Assembly: GCF_963422355.1 (NCBI RefSeq)
Contig: NC_085085.1
Span: 10,718,001 to 10,782,000, forward strand
Reading direction: 5' to 3'
Length of the DNA stretch: 64,000 nt
From: Corticium candelabrum
Taxonomy: Eukaryota > Porifera > Homoscleromorpha > Homosclerophorida > Plakinidae
In this document: positions 46,901 through 58,085 of the stretch, one piece after another
How the letters are laid out: each line of letters starts with the position of its first letter
How positions within the stretch are numbered: the stretch's first letter is position 1
Translations under genes and position numbers: made by a program
The notes under the pieces: generated by a model
What the model saw: the letters and a program-made list of their open reading frames with translations, nothing else
The model's database searches: none
Told to the model about the DNA's origin: nothing

Positions 46901-49900
46901 GAACCTCATCATAAACAAGACAGTCCCACTTCTCTTGTCTTGATTCATCCTTAATTAAACCATTTAGACACCAGGCTCCATTATGTACTCAGACTAATAC
47001 AACTATTCCAAGACATCTTACATTACCGTTAGCTGGCTTTGTCTGCCTTCCATTCTAGGGCTCTCCTCAATTAAAAACCAGTACCTTGCTAACTTACAGA
47101 AAGGATTCTAAAGCGGTTTGCCCCAAGGCACATTAGGCTCCAACTATTAATGCCACTGTTGATATTTTATGTCTTCACCAGATCACAAAAAGAGAGACTA
47201 TCACCCAACCATACATAACTATTGAATACCACATAAAAGATATTCATCCACAAACAATATGAACTCCCACCAAGAAAGAATCGGTGATATATCCTACTAT
47301 ACAAACATTACACAAATTATCAGACCCCAGCAGTCCATTTACTATAAGTATCTATCCAAAATTATGTTTAGCACTGAATAGTCTTTAAATACCCCACTCT
47401 ACCATTATTGCCTAAAGCAAACATCAACAGACTGTCTGACAACCCCAATAAGAGAAAACTGGCATCATACTGTCACAAATGTATTCGACTACTCGTTCCA
47501 ATTATAGAACCAAAAACAATTATAATTGTTGAAAGTAAAGTGTTTCTAGCCAGACATCAGTTCTGAGACTAAACCTGAAATTTACTTAGGCATGTGTACC
47601 TACATGATACAGCATGGTTCAAGCTCCTCTAAAATTCGTTTCTGTACCAATCAGCAGCTCGTACCTTTCAGTTTGCCATATTGCATCAATTTTCTTGTCA
47701 TATTCTGCTGGAAACTGAGAATAAATGTATGTACATGCTAAAATTTACTACAGATCTGCATTTGACTAACAAGATGAGCTAGTATTGTAAAATAGTCATA
47801 ATTACCTTCCATAGACATTTCTATAGAAATTGCAATGAAAATTTTAATGAGCACCATTTCCTGTGTGTGGATGAAAGAGATTGTGTAAGCAAAAATCTTT
47901 CCTGTTCAATGTTGTGGTTTCCCCCCTGCCTTCATTCTCTTTAGTGCAGGTCTTATTACATGTAATGATGCATATAGATAATGATAACAATCATCAGAAA
48001 TGCCATAATAGTATGATATGCACTTGAGAGTAATAGTAAGATCGACCAAATCCATGATGTCAACTAATCAAACATTTCAATGACATGATATAGTACTAAC
48101 ACAGACTGCTTGAAAAGCACATACCAGTATGAGTATTACTAAACATGTACACTGTTTGATGGGTACAACAGCAACATGCAAAAAAAGTTTCAGGTACAAA
48201 ACCAGTTATCTTAAGAAAGCATCTACCCTAACAAAAAAAGTGAACTTAGGCTTCAGATCATCACTAAGCATGAAAAATGCACAGAAAAGCTGCAGAATCT
48301 AAAACTCTTCTCATGACTACCATATAAGATGAAACATTGGAGGGAATGTAATTTGGTGGTTTGCTAAGAATTTGATGGAAAAAAGCATTTTGGCGCATTT
48401 TGTTGTGCAGGTGGACGTAGCTGTCAGATTATTAATAAATGTACAATATTTCCTACTCACTAGTTAAGTGGCCGTGTCATGGAGAAATTTGCAATTGACA
48501 GCTGCATTCGTGGCCATCACATTTCCCTAACTTACTGATCTCCAACTACAGCATTGATAAAGAACTGCTGTGTAATTGCAAAGAGTAGCCCACATGACTC
48601 CTCCAGCTTCATTGATAGCTTCACAGCCTCATTCTCATGTTTAACTTCGCTGCTATAGACAGGGTATACTATAGGCACAACAGACGGCAAGCAGGGGATT
48701 ACCATCTTGTAGCTTCATCAACAAGACATACCACCACATCACCAATAGATGCCTGCTCCATGAGGGTGACGACGTCAATACATCCCCTTGGCCAAATTAA
48801 TGGCAGATTTTCTATCGGCGCTTGAAAACCTAACAATCCACCAAAATAATTTCCCTGCCAATATTTCATCTTATATGGTACTAGCTCACCACCCCGTTCT
48901 CTGCACAGGCAGATTAGCTATTAATATTACCAAATTTCTATTATTATTTGTTAGTTAATTAATTTAATGTTGTATGCAAATCTATATGTTGTTGCACAAG
49001 TATCCCGTTCTAAATTCTCATGAAGAATTTCATTCAGAGTTCTAGCTAGTATCCCATTGAAGACATAGAAAATGTAACGAAGTGTCCCATTTCCAAAAAT
49101 CCCGTTGATTGGATTAGTGATTGGTAGTATCCCGTTGAAGCCTTTCGACAGTCCTGTTGGACGCCGAAGATGTTGCTGCTGTTGTGAGGAACAGGTGTAT
49201 CAAACTTGGCATCCATTTGATGCGAATCCCATTTGGAAATATCCGAGCAGCAGGAACTTGGAAGTCATGTAGTTATGTACTCACCCAGATAATCTGTTCT
49301 CCGTATATATATCAAGTCACGACTCGTCGGACTCTCGCCATTTTGACAGTCCCTTCGTGTCGTTGACTTCGAAGATGTTGCTGGCTTTGCGGGGGAACAG
49401 ATGTATCAAACGTGCAAGCTCTTCCACGAACGTAGACGGGCAAACAACTGTGGGCGTCTTTTTCAAGACCAGGATGACGTCGGGAACAGGCAAATTAAAT
49501 TCAGTGGAGATCCCATACAACATTACGAAGACATTCTCACGAGAGCAGAGACGGTTCGAGGCGGGTTCCGTCCACACAAAATCGTGTCGTCGTTTCAGAA
49601 GTATGGAAGATGACGACAATCTCACTTTCGACCTATAGGGATTCAGCGTGCGCGAGCCAAATTCGGTAGAGATCAGACTCACCCTTCTTGGAGATCCTGA
49701 TTTACACACATATACACATACAGACAACTCTCCTTTTATAGATGTCAAGATCCTATGACTAATGTAATGTAACAAGACATCAGAGTTGACATAAAAATCT
49801 CAATTTCTCTTTCATTGTGTCACAGTAGTTTCTCAATAAACGTAAGGCATTCATTATAATAGCCAACCAGTTAAAGTTTATAGCTGTCTCACATATTTGC

Positions 49901-52900
49901 TATCTTTGCCAAGTTTACATTGTAGACTAAGAATACAAGAATGACATTATTTGTGTGTTTAGAAATACCAACTGTTGCTTACATCTTACTGTCCTCTAAG
50001 CTTATCATAAATGAGAGTAAACAGAAGACACTTGAACCTCAGCCGTAAAGGTGCCTCAAATAGCACTCGGACCACAGTTGATCATATCCCTGTTTTTTCA
50101 TACTAAACCAATTAAATTTCATAATGCTTGAATTTGCCGATCCAGGTGAAAGCTTGACCATGATAAAATAAAATTTGATGTGCATATGTGCAATGATGTT
50201 GTGCCTGCCATAGAAGGTATAGTAAAAATGTCCTACAAGCATATATATCAGTGACTCTAAACGGCATGTGGTCCAGTAACTGTTTCCCTGCTCTCTCAAT
50301 GGCTCTTGCCATCTCCATCATACTTGGGCATGCTCAAAACATCATTCAGTCATTACAAAACATACCATTTTGCCTATCTCCTCCTTTCCCCAAAGCATAT
50401 ACATAAAATTGTTGACAATGACTACCTGTAGATATCAACATCTTTTAATATATTCAACTTTTACCAATAATCTGTTCAAGCTATGGGAGCATTGACACCA
50501 ACTGGGTTCTCACTTCTAATGCAGACACATCTACATCTATACAGTATGTGCTTTGTGGCACGAATCTGTTTGAGCTTATGGCCACTAATTGACTGATGCT
50601 CTCACTGGTTTTATCAGGCATGCGTTTTCGTGCAATACTATGTCCTACTAATTGCACTGTAAGCTATCATAACCTGTTGACAAACAGATATTGGTACCAT
50701 TGGCCTATGAATCACATCAAGCGGCTCACGGTGTCTTCCATTTTGCACTGATATGAAATCTATGGTACATAAAACTACGTCACACCTGCATCAAAACTAC
50801 AATGTGTACTTGTTTGCATACTACGTGTGTGTACAGCATCATCAATGTCAACACCAGACTCATTGGGAAAAAAGCATGAACAGCATAAACTAGAGTTCAT
50901 TGCAACTTCTGCACATGTAGGCAGAGCCTTCCTTTTCAAATGAATCTGGTGTTGACATTGATTACACAGTTGTACACATACGTCGTACACATTGATGTAG
51001 TTTTAAAACAGATGTGTCGTAGTTTTGTGTACAATAGATTTCATATCAGCACAAAATGGAAGAGACTATGAAACGTTCCATGTGATTCATAGGCCAATGG
51101 TACCAATATCTGTTTGTCAAAAAGTTATGATAGCTTACAGTGCAATTAGTAGGACACAGTGTTGCACCAAAGCACACCCCTGATATAAAACCAGTGAGAG
51201 CATCAACTAACTAGCGACAGCATCAACTAACTAGCGACAGCATCAACTAACTAGTCGACCAGACACAACAATACAACACAACAGAACTAACATTAATTAA
51301 CATGGTTAGAAGCAGCCTTCCACCTCTCCCCTACGGTACCATTTCAGACAGAAAACATACCTTCATTAAATGTTAAATTTCCGACTCGTAGTTGGTCTGG
51401 CCTAAGTACTAAATCAGTCAAATGTTTTCATTTCACTTTGTCCAACAACCCACTTTTCTCAAACAATCACACAAACTATTAAAAAAATTTTTAACATCCT
51501 TATACATGTTATTCCTCCATACTGTGCTGTTGACACACGATGTATACACACAATCCAGTCCATTAATTAATGTCAGTGGAAGACTTAAACCTCTCAACAG
51601 GTTGTTTGCATTACAAAGCTATCAACAATATGTGCATTGTGGCTAATAAACACAGAGTTTATATATTATGTCTAGCCTACTCAGTCCAAGCAGATACTTT
51701 CATAACAGTCAACTCCTGAGGCCCTGGAATAGGCCAGAGACTCCTAATGAAATTCAAAGTCACCTCCCACAGTCAGTGACTCTCACGGAGTCTCTGAAAT
51801 CTTCCAAAAGTTTTGCGTTACCCAATTTGACTGAAGTTGACCCGAGTCAATGACCAGATCAGGTAAGCTACATTGACATCCAGAATCTTCCACGAACATG
51901 CTGGCATTTCCAAACCAAAGTCAGGCGCAGATCTACCTTAAGGCCGGACGTGCCCGGGTACCAAGGTCCTTAAGGGGATGTAACTCATATACCCAATGTT
52001 TCGCAGTAATGGTTAAGCAGCAATCAAAGTTAGAGCATTTGGGATTAATTAATTAAAGCTATGACGCTAGTGTTGATAACTTTGCGAGGAAATGTCCGCA
52101 TAGAATGGAATTTACAAATCCTTATTGATAAAGAATTCTTAATGGATGATTCTTGCTAATGGTAGGTGCTGTCGCATCCGATCGTTGTCATTTAATTGTA
52201 GTGATCATGAGATGTCTATTTCTGTATGCTACCGTTCCTCAAAGTTGCAAGCAACCGTTTGAGTGGCAACAATTAAACCAGTCTACGTAATACCTTACAC
52301 AATGACGTTCAAATTGGCACACAGCAAGAATATCCTATGATTTGATTATCAGTGAAGAAGATTGCAATTACAAGTAGAAATGCTTTCCAAGTACAGCAAA
52401 GATTGTAACACTGTTCACTCACTTATGTCCCACATTTAAATGAAATGGTTTAAGCAGACAGATAACATAAAACAAATGACATTGCTGCATATGCACTTCT
52501 AAATTGGTCCATAAATTATATACTCTCCATGAGGGAATGTAAAATCAAGATGTAAATAATTTTTGTATTGGTACCAGAAGTTAACAAAGTGTGCTCATTA
52601 TACCACTTCCTTGTCTATACTATTTATTCTATAATTTCATGCTCTATAGGAAGAGCTGTTGTTCCTAGCTAGTAAAGGAACGTCTACTGAGACTTTACGA
52701 GTTCAGGGTGTGACAATAAGGATAACACACTTTCATTATTGGCAAATTGCTGATCAGATAGCTATCTGTTCTAGTTGTAGTAACTAAACCCATTCTGACT
52801 GCACATCATGGCTTATTCAACAGTTCCTTGCAGTCTTCCTACCACCCCTTACTGTCTAACACAGCCACTTTTGACAACAAAGATTTGAGCACTTTGACAT

Positions 52901-55772
52901 GCATTTCTCACACCCTCAGCTCAAACTTCACCAAGATGTCTGAACTGAGTTGCAAATACAAAGCACTATACCATCTGAACATACACCCTTTCATTGTTGC
53001 ATTACCATAAACATGTCAGCAGTCCCACCAACAGAAAAAGCAGAACACCATTATTATGATAAACTAACAACTCCTCCCTTGACTAAACTAACACCAGGTG
53101 GTTAATTAATAAAAGTCAAATGATTAGACTAGTGGGAACTAATCATTTCTCATAGTAACAAGCTGATGATTAACTTAATTAAGTGACACATCATACTAAT
53201 AGACGATATTGGGGGGCAAAGCTTGTAGAGCATGCGAAATCTCGAGGGTAACACGTGCCTTTCGCCAATGTCGCTGTACACAAAGTCCACGTTTCCTGGT
53301 CTGCTTCTGAACCGTAGATCATCTTGCCGTTGACTAGGCTTTGTAAGTAAGTTTACTACTTACCATTTGTGCATCTTGTGAGAGACTATGCCTGCATAGA
53401 GACGCATAGGAAGGCATTTCTTGAGTACACTGTACAGCTTCTCGAGGGTAAAGAGACTGCTGTTCAAGCTGAAGTCGCCTGATTCACATTCTGAACAGAA
53501 GCAAATGAAGAGGAAGCATGACTCTTCATTGCCTAGCAATGGATTAGTTTTGGCGAGTGAAATCATGCCACCTGGGAACCCATTTGGGGTAACCAGACAT
53601 GTAGACGTTCCGCGTTGTTTCTGAGCAGTCTAGCTTGCTTCTGTATATATGTGATTGGCCAAGTCGAAGTTCTTACTGTGATAACTTGCACTTGATAAGT
53701 ACACTGACGCGAATCAGAGTACAGTACATGTACTCTGCAGTCTGTTTACAATTAGCACTGCCAGTCTACAAGTCCCAGCAACAGTTATGTCTAAACTAAC
53801 ACAACACATACGCACTATTCCATAGCTGTAATGCCTAAATCAGAAAGCAGAGGCTGTTCTACCTCATCAACAGTTGATCAAGACATGTGTTTAGTAGTGA
53901 TCTCAAAGTGAAGATGTTGATTGTCAAAAATGTCACTGTGGCGCTGAAGCTGATGGTTTTACGTCGGATAATTTGAACAGCAAGCAAATGAAATAGTGGA
54001 ACTTCAAAACAAGATTAGAGTTCTCGAGCAAGACCTTGCATCTGCAGAGTCTAAGTTGCAAGGAAAGACATTCTCACTCAACACATACTGCCAAATGATA
54101 AAATCAAGTTTTACAGGTATTGTGTAGAGAAATGTGCTTGATACAGTATGGAGTTCGACTGAAAGCAGTCAAGACAATTACTCTGTATAGCAAACTAAGA
54201 ATCAGGCCAAGGTACATCAAGTGATGTAAGCTCATGAGCTCATGCACCGCCTTCCATGACAAGTTGGATACTAGACGAATTATTGCTGACTCTAGTTCGA
54301 CAAGATACATAGTTTCACAGTTCAAGAACGCTAAATAGGGAAAAAGTAGTCCTAGTATTCAGCCACACAGACAGTGACAGTGCGTCACGTTCGGTTATCC
54401 CAAACGGGTTCCCCTACCGCAAAATCTTCACCTAACAAAACTTCCATCACTAGACAATGAGTAGTCTGTCTTTCCACTCCACGTGTATCTGTTCAGAGTG
54501 TGACTCAGGCGACTTCAACTTAAACAGCCAGTGTCTTACCTTCGAGAAGCCATACTCAAGAAATGGCTTCCTACATGTCTCTATGCAGGCAAAGTCTCTC
54601 ATAAGATGCACGAAATGGTAAGTAGTGAACTTACTTACAAAGCCTAGTCAATGGCAAGATGATCTACAGTTCAGGAGCAGACCTGGAAACGTGGACTTTG
54701 TGTACAGCGAAAGGTGCGTGTTACCCTCAAGATTGCGCATTTTCTAGAAGCTACACCCCCAAATATCGTCTATCTCAAAACTACTATACTGCATGGCAGC
54801 TTATCAATGCCTTAATTAGTATGTCCTGTCAACCCCAAAATGACTCTAAAGGTCTTACACAAAAATGCAAACAATACAGCTGACAATAAATATTAACACA
54901 ATAGTAATGTATGCCTGTCTCTGTACTGCCATCTGAGTCATTCTTTAAATCCATCGTCACAACGTCAACAAAAGAAACAGAAAATAAATGTACACCTATC
55001 TAGGTAAACATGGCATGGGCGTGCACATAGAGATGGCAAGCAAAATACACGTAATTAGAAGAAAACATCCCTACCACTGTTTCTAACGAGTACACTTACT
55101 TTACGTAATATCTGAAACTAGCAACCACCTGATTACCTACCTGCAGCAGAAAAGTATTTTGTAACTTCATCTTCGACTACCGCCTAGGTCGAGAAATATT
55201 CACTTTCCAATAGGATATGACAGCGCTCCTGCACTCACGTTTATTCCGTTTACAGCGAAATCGCACGAGTCCGTCAAGTTGAACTCTCGTTTGAACGTTC
55301 CAAACGAGCGCGTTCGAGGAATCTTCCCAAGATCCGAGCGTACTCCTTCTTCTTCTTCGCATTGATTACCATCGCCCGTCTGATTTACACCATCGTCGAA
55401 AGACTCGGACTCTAAACAAGTCAAAGCAAAGTATTCTAAGCTAGACAGGCACACGTTCCAGCCAACACCAAAATCCTACCAGGTAACCTCTGCCGCTTTC
55501 TGATAACACGTTCTCTCTCCTTCTCCTCTATCCGTTTGCGACCCAACTAGATATGCGCACACAAACATCTAAGCACGTCGTAACTTTCCATTCCAGAGAT
55601 GACATCCGACTGTCTCCCTCTTGAGGGGCCTCTCACTAACCTCGAACAAGTAGATTAGGGTCTCTACGTAACGACGACGAATTCCAAGAGAGAGTCCTAA
55701 AGCGCCTGTAAATACAATGGCTGCTAGAGCACTGGCGTACAGGCAAACGATTAGCCAAATCCAATCCGTCAT
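41099..55772 (-). CDS. GPAT4: GPAT3/4-type glycerol-3-phosphate acyltransferase, 13 exons
   Basis: ER membrane enzyme acylating glycerol-3-phosphate to lysophosphatidate, the first step of glycerolipid synthesis. Exons: 55772-55641, 55379-55239, 55183-55141, 43743-43644, 43577-43503, 43443-43354, 43289-43199, 43132-43014, 42940-42885, 42799-42714, 41657-41529, 41468-41386, 41321-41099. Phases agree, 455 codons plus stop (human GPAT4 456). The N-terminal membrane segment is followed by LGIRRRYVETLIYLFE. Later come two hydrophobic helices (YWVLGLLFRYFVLLP; MAAAWLVLTMFTFG), acyltransferase block I NHTSPID (His207, Asp212), WFERSE, block III FPEGTCINN (280-288), VYPVAMKYDPRFADPFWNSS and SWALVCEVWYLPP. 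Exons 3 and 4 are 11.4 kb apart, and that intron holds other genes and repeats. The family's WNLL-TNxNF segment before the first helix is not seen; a small exon may be missing. Identity is firm. Confidence 0.93.
43875..43934. repeat. (CA)n microsatellite
   Basis: About 30 CA units just upstream (minus-strand sense) of GPAT exon 4. Confidence 0.95.
45293..48820 (-). CDS. Unrecognised gene nested in the large GPAT intron (partial exon set)
   Basis: At least four likely exons, with AG and GT borders: 48820-48703 and 48652-48536 (phase-compatible with each other), and 46795-46725 and 45404-45293 (phase-compatible with each other). A weaker exon at 47714-47665 fits after the second but not before the third, so at least one exon is missed. 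Peptides include RGCIDVVTLMEQASIGDVVV, MKLEESCGLLFAITQQFFI and FTICSLISHLDIAH, which look like helical-repeat or globular cytoplasmic protein. I do not recognise the family. A 9-residue frame after a TTTCAG acceptor near 45.19 kb, ending in TAA at about 45.17 kb, could be the terminal exon. The gene would lie on the same strand as GPAT, inside its third intron. Alternatively some of these are chance frames. Confidence 0.4.
49125..49450. repeat. Partial direct duplication of the 49.3 kb exon end
   Basis: GAAGATGTTGCTG, then a short GC-rich stretch, then GGAACAGRTGTATCAAAC occurs at 49167-49205 and again at 49371-49411. The shared region is imperfect, about 80 bp. The left copy no longer has the exon's open frame. 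Confidence 0.55.
49320..49696 (-). CDS. Candidate single exon, weakly GARIN/FAM71-like
   Basis: A 125-codon frame follows a good TAAATCAG acceptor. It contains VMLYGISTEFNLPVPDVILV and FVEELARLIHLF, reminiscent of the GARIN (FAM71) Rab2-binding domain, where a G-T-x-x-x-LPLPDV-LL block precedes L-x-RLLPL. Resemblance is from memory and modest. It could be a 5' exon of the nested gene at 45.3-48.8 kb, but no phase-compatible donor joins them directly. A degraded copy of its last third lies at about 49.13-49.25 kb. Confidence 0.3.
50592..51207. mobile_element. Large near-perfect palindrome (foldback element)
   Basis: Two arms of about 280 bp are inverted copies at high identity (for example ATATTGGTACCATTGGCC and its inverse, and GATTTCATATCAG and its inverse), with a loop of about 70 bp. 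Outer ends are TGATGCTCTCACTGGTTTTAT and its inverse. No coding frame. The structure fits a foldback or MITE element, or an inverted duplication. Located in GPAT intron 3. Confidence 0.8.
51203..51255. repeat. Three tandem copies of a 20-bp unit
   Basis: AGCATCAACTAACTAGCGAC repeated about 2.6 times, abutting the right end of the palindrome, whose final bases it extends. Confidence 0.85.
53201..54772. mobile_element. Decayed DNA transposon with about 400-bp inverted arms
   Basis: Ends are TAGACGATATT and its inverse. Arms 53201-53604 and 54386-54772 are inverted copies with many small differences. Shared blocks include CTTGCCATTGACTAGGCTTTG and CCCGTTTGGGGTAACC. The interior on the plus strand encodes a heptad stretch (NEIVELQNKIRVLEQDL) followed by TFSLNTYCQMIKSSFTG. 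The arrangement resembles the coiled coil followed by FxxYTG that precedes the DDE domain in THAP/Harbinger-like transposases. The catalytic region is not found, so the element is dead. Located in GPAT intron 3. Confidence 0.6.
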
Positions 55773-56336
55773 CGATACCGTCTTACGGCAGCCTCGGGGT
55801 CCCACCGCGCACCTTCAGGTGAGTCCAGTGAGTAGCCATTCTGGGCGTCTGTCGTCGACTGTACGCAAATGGAGTGCGCTGATAAAAAAGGGGGGCTTCT
55901 ACCAAACAGACGAAAGTCCGGCGACGTTTTTTACCAGCACGTGTTGCAGATACCGCAGCCAGCTCTACATGCACCGGTCATCTCCACATGAACCGGTCAT
56001 CTCCACAGTCATCCATGATATGCATCGCAATCTTCAGCCGTTTATGAAAGCCTAATAGCTACAATTGATTGTTTCTATAAACGCTATACGTACGGTGAAA
56101 CCATCTAACAAACTGTAGGTGTTTGTGCGGGTTATGCGCTAGCTAGCTGTTACAATTGAGTGTTGCTAATGGTATACAGTTGCTAATGGTATGCAGTTAC
56201 ATCCAACTTGTGAATGCTATTGCAAACAGTGAATATTAATGTTACACTAGTAAGACGTACGCGTCGAAAAGCTAAAGTGTAACGTCTACATGTCGCTTTG
56301 AGTCTCTATATTCACAATGCACGCGCGTTTGCCTGT
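55773..56336. other. GPAT upstream interval
   Basis: About 560 bp between the GPAT start and the stop of the esterase-like gene, both on the minus strand. It should hold the GPAT promoter and the 3' end of its upstream neighbour. A CCGGTCATCTCCACATGAA-type short direct repeat occurs near 55975. No gene seen. Confidence 0.45.
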
Positions 56337-58085
56337 CTACTGGATCAGTGAGTCTACCTCCGGTATCTTTGTCTTACTTGCGGTTGGTGAACGGCACATG
56401 TACATGACAATTATGGTAAGCACCAGAGTACCAACGAATGTTCCCAGGATGCTGCCAATCATAGCAAAGATTGAGACACGATCTTTGCAAGAGTCACCCT
56501 CAGGGTTGTCCACCAGATGACTTGCTTGCCCATAAAAGCCAGGCCGGCCACTTCCAACTTTATCACCGGCCGCGACTAAAGCAGCAGCACTCTGCTTTAT
56601 TAATGTAGAAGAGCAAGACGATTGAGAAGCAACAGCATTGCCGACACTTTTGTACATTGTTGTAAGTGGGACCCACAATCTGGCAACGACTATTCTCGGC
56701 TTGAGCGTGTCTATCTTGCCTTGTCCGTTGTACGTCAACGGAAAGTAGAAAAGCTCTCTATTGAGAGTCAACTGATATTTATCCTGAAGCAACTGCACGG
56801 CCTCCTTTGCCACATCCGATACCGCTGCAGTCGTGAACTGCCAGTCGTCGTTCTCGTTCGCATCGATGTATAGTCTCATCGTTTCGACATTCTTCAAGTT
56901 CGTCTCCAACAAATCGAAGAAGTCGCGTCGGTTTGGGTCGAGATCCGGCCACGAAAATCGCGACGACATACAGATGGCTGTACTAAAACGATTGCTCAGT
57001 TTGAGAGCCGCATGACAGGCCATCATGCCGGCCAACCCGTACCCCATGATTCCCAACGATTTCCTATTTGTGTTTGTCCTATACTTAGTCGATAACTGGG
57101 GCAACACGACGTCTAGAACGCTACCGAGATAATGGTATCCTTGCCCCGGTACCGTCCATTTGCTGGCACATTTATTGATCTCGCGAAGAAATTCGAACTT
57201 ATCGCACGGCTCGGTAAACTCGTCCGATAGACACTTGATACAGTAATCACATGTTCGATCGCCACGTTTCAAAGGACGGTGCTTGCATTTGAGAACGGGT
57301 GCATGAGTGGGTATAACATCACCTACGCTGTCCTTCACTTCCAGCCCAACAACTACAATTTCTTCCATCAGCCCTCGTCTGACTGTAGCGTCTGCTATGA
57401 CTGTTTTCATCGACAGAACGGTGCTGTGTCCGTACGCAATCAGAGTCTTATATCTCTTAAACTTGTTTTCGTAGAAGCTAGGAGGCAGAAGTAGAGAAAT
57501 CGTCCTCGCTCCGATGCCTTCCAGCTGATAGGACTTGGGCCGAATGACTGTACAGTTTCGTCCGTTAAACCAAGGATAGAAAGACACTTGTGGAATTTCG
57601 ATGTCATTTTTTGGCATTAACGAACGAGACACGGGCAGATCGACACGAAAGTTTGAACCTAACATGTCCTTATTACCCAAGAAAACGCGAAATTCTAGAT
57701 GTCGTTGCGTCGTTTCGCATTGAGATGGCACTTGACAGAGGACCGCTTTTCCGCCGCCGACGTATGACAGAGTCAGAAACCATTGGTTCCTCGGTCCCTT
57801 GCGTAGCTTCTTCTTCTTCTGCCAGCTCAGTTCTAGACCCTCTCCTACCACTAGCATTCCCTGTTGCCGTTCCTCTGTTGACAAGCTGTCTTCCGGATAA
57901 ACAATGACCACCTTGAGCTTGAACGGCCGCTCTATGCTATGAATACATCTTGCATGAAAACAGAAACTGTCTTGTCGCCACTTCTCGGTCCCGCACGATG
58001 CACCCTCTCTCCTACCAGTGCCACACTCTTGTCCCAAGCATAGATGGATACAGACGACGACTAAGAGAACTCTAACAAATACCAT
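56337..58085 (-). CDS. Membrane-anchored esterase-D-like protein lacking the catalytic serine, intronless
   Basis: One uninterrupted 582-residue frame with its own ATG. Residues 1-18 form a signal peptide (VRVLLVVVCIHLCLG), followed by a Cys-rich N-terminal part. A globular region at about 340-470 resembles the putative esterase (enterochelin-esterase/esterase D) alpha/beta-hydrolase family: LGIMGYGLAGMMACHAAL aligns with the nucleophile-elbow consensus GxSxGG, followed by RFSTAICMSSRFSWPDLDP and LYIDANENDDW. The nucleophile Ser is replaced by Gly (GYGLAG), so hydrolysis is unlikely. A C-terminal transmembrane helix (ILGTFVGTLVLTIIVMYMC) and a short cytoplasmic tail follow. It would be a type I cell-surface protein, perhaps an adhesion or binding molecule by analogy with inactive cholinesterase-like adhesion proteins; that role is inference. 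Lack of introns contrasts with its neighbours and could mean retroposition. Confidence 0.85.
   Translation of the reverse strand: MVFVRVLLVVVCIHLCLGQECGTGRREGASCGTEKWRQDSFCFHARCIHSIERPFKLKVVIVYPEDSLSTEERQQGMLVVGEGLELSWQKKKKLRKGPRNQWFLTLSYVGGGKAVLCQVPSQCETTQRHLEFRVFLGNKDMLGSNFRVDLPVSRSLMPKNDIEIPQVSFYPWFNGRNCTVIRPKSYQLEGIGARTISLLLPPSFYENKFKRYKTLIAYGHSTVLSMKTVIADATVRRGLMEEIVVVGLEVKDSVGDVIPTHAPVLKCKHRPLKRGDRTCDYCIKCLSDEFTEPCDKFEFLREINKCASKWTVPGQGYHYLGSVLDVVLPQLSTKYRTNTNRKSLGIMGYGLAGMMACHAALKLSNRFSTAICMSSRFSWPDLDPNRRDFFDLLETNLKNVETMRLYIDANENDDWQFTTAAVSDVAKEAVQLLQDKYQLTLNRELFYFPLTYNGQGKIDTLKPRIVVARLWVPLTTMYKSVGNAVASQSSCSSTLIKQSAAALVAAGDKVGSGRPGFYGQASHLVDNPEGDSCKDRVSIFAMIGSILGTFVGTLVLTIIVMYMCRSPTASKTKIPEVDSLIQ

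Noticed and set aside
47665-47714. Small exon between the nested-gene exons
   Set aside because: It fits the phase of the preceding exon but cannot join the following one (the frame would hit a stop), so it was left out of the main model.
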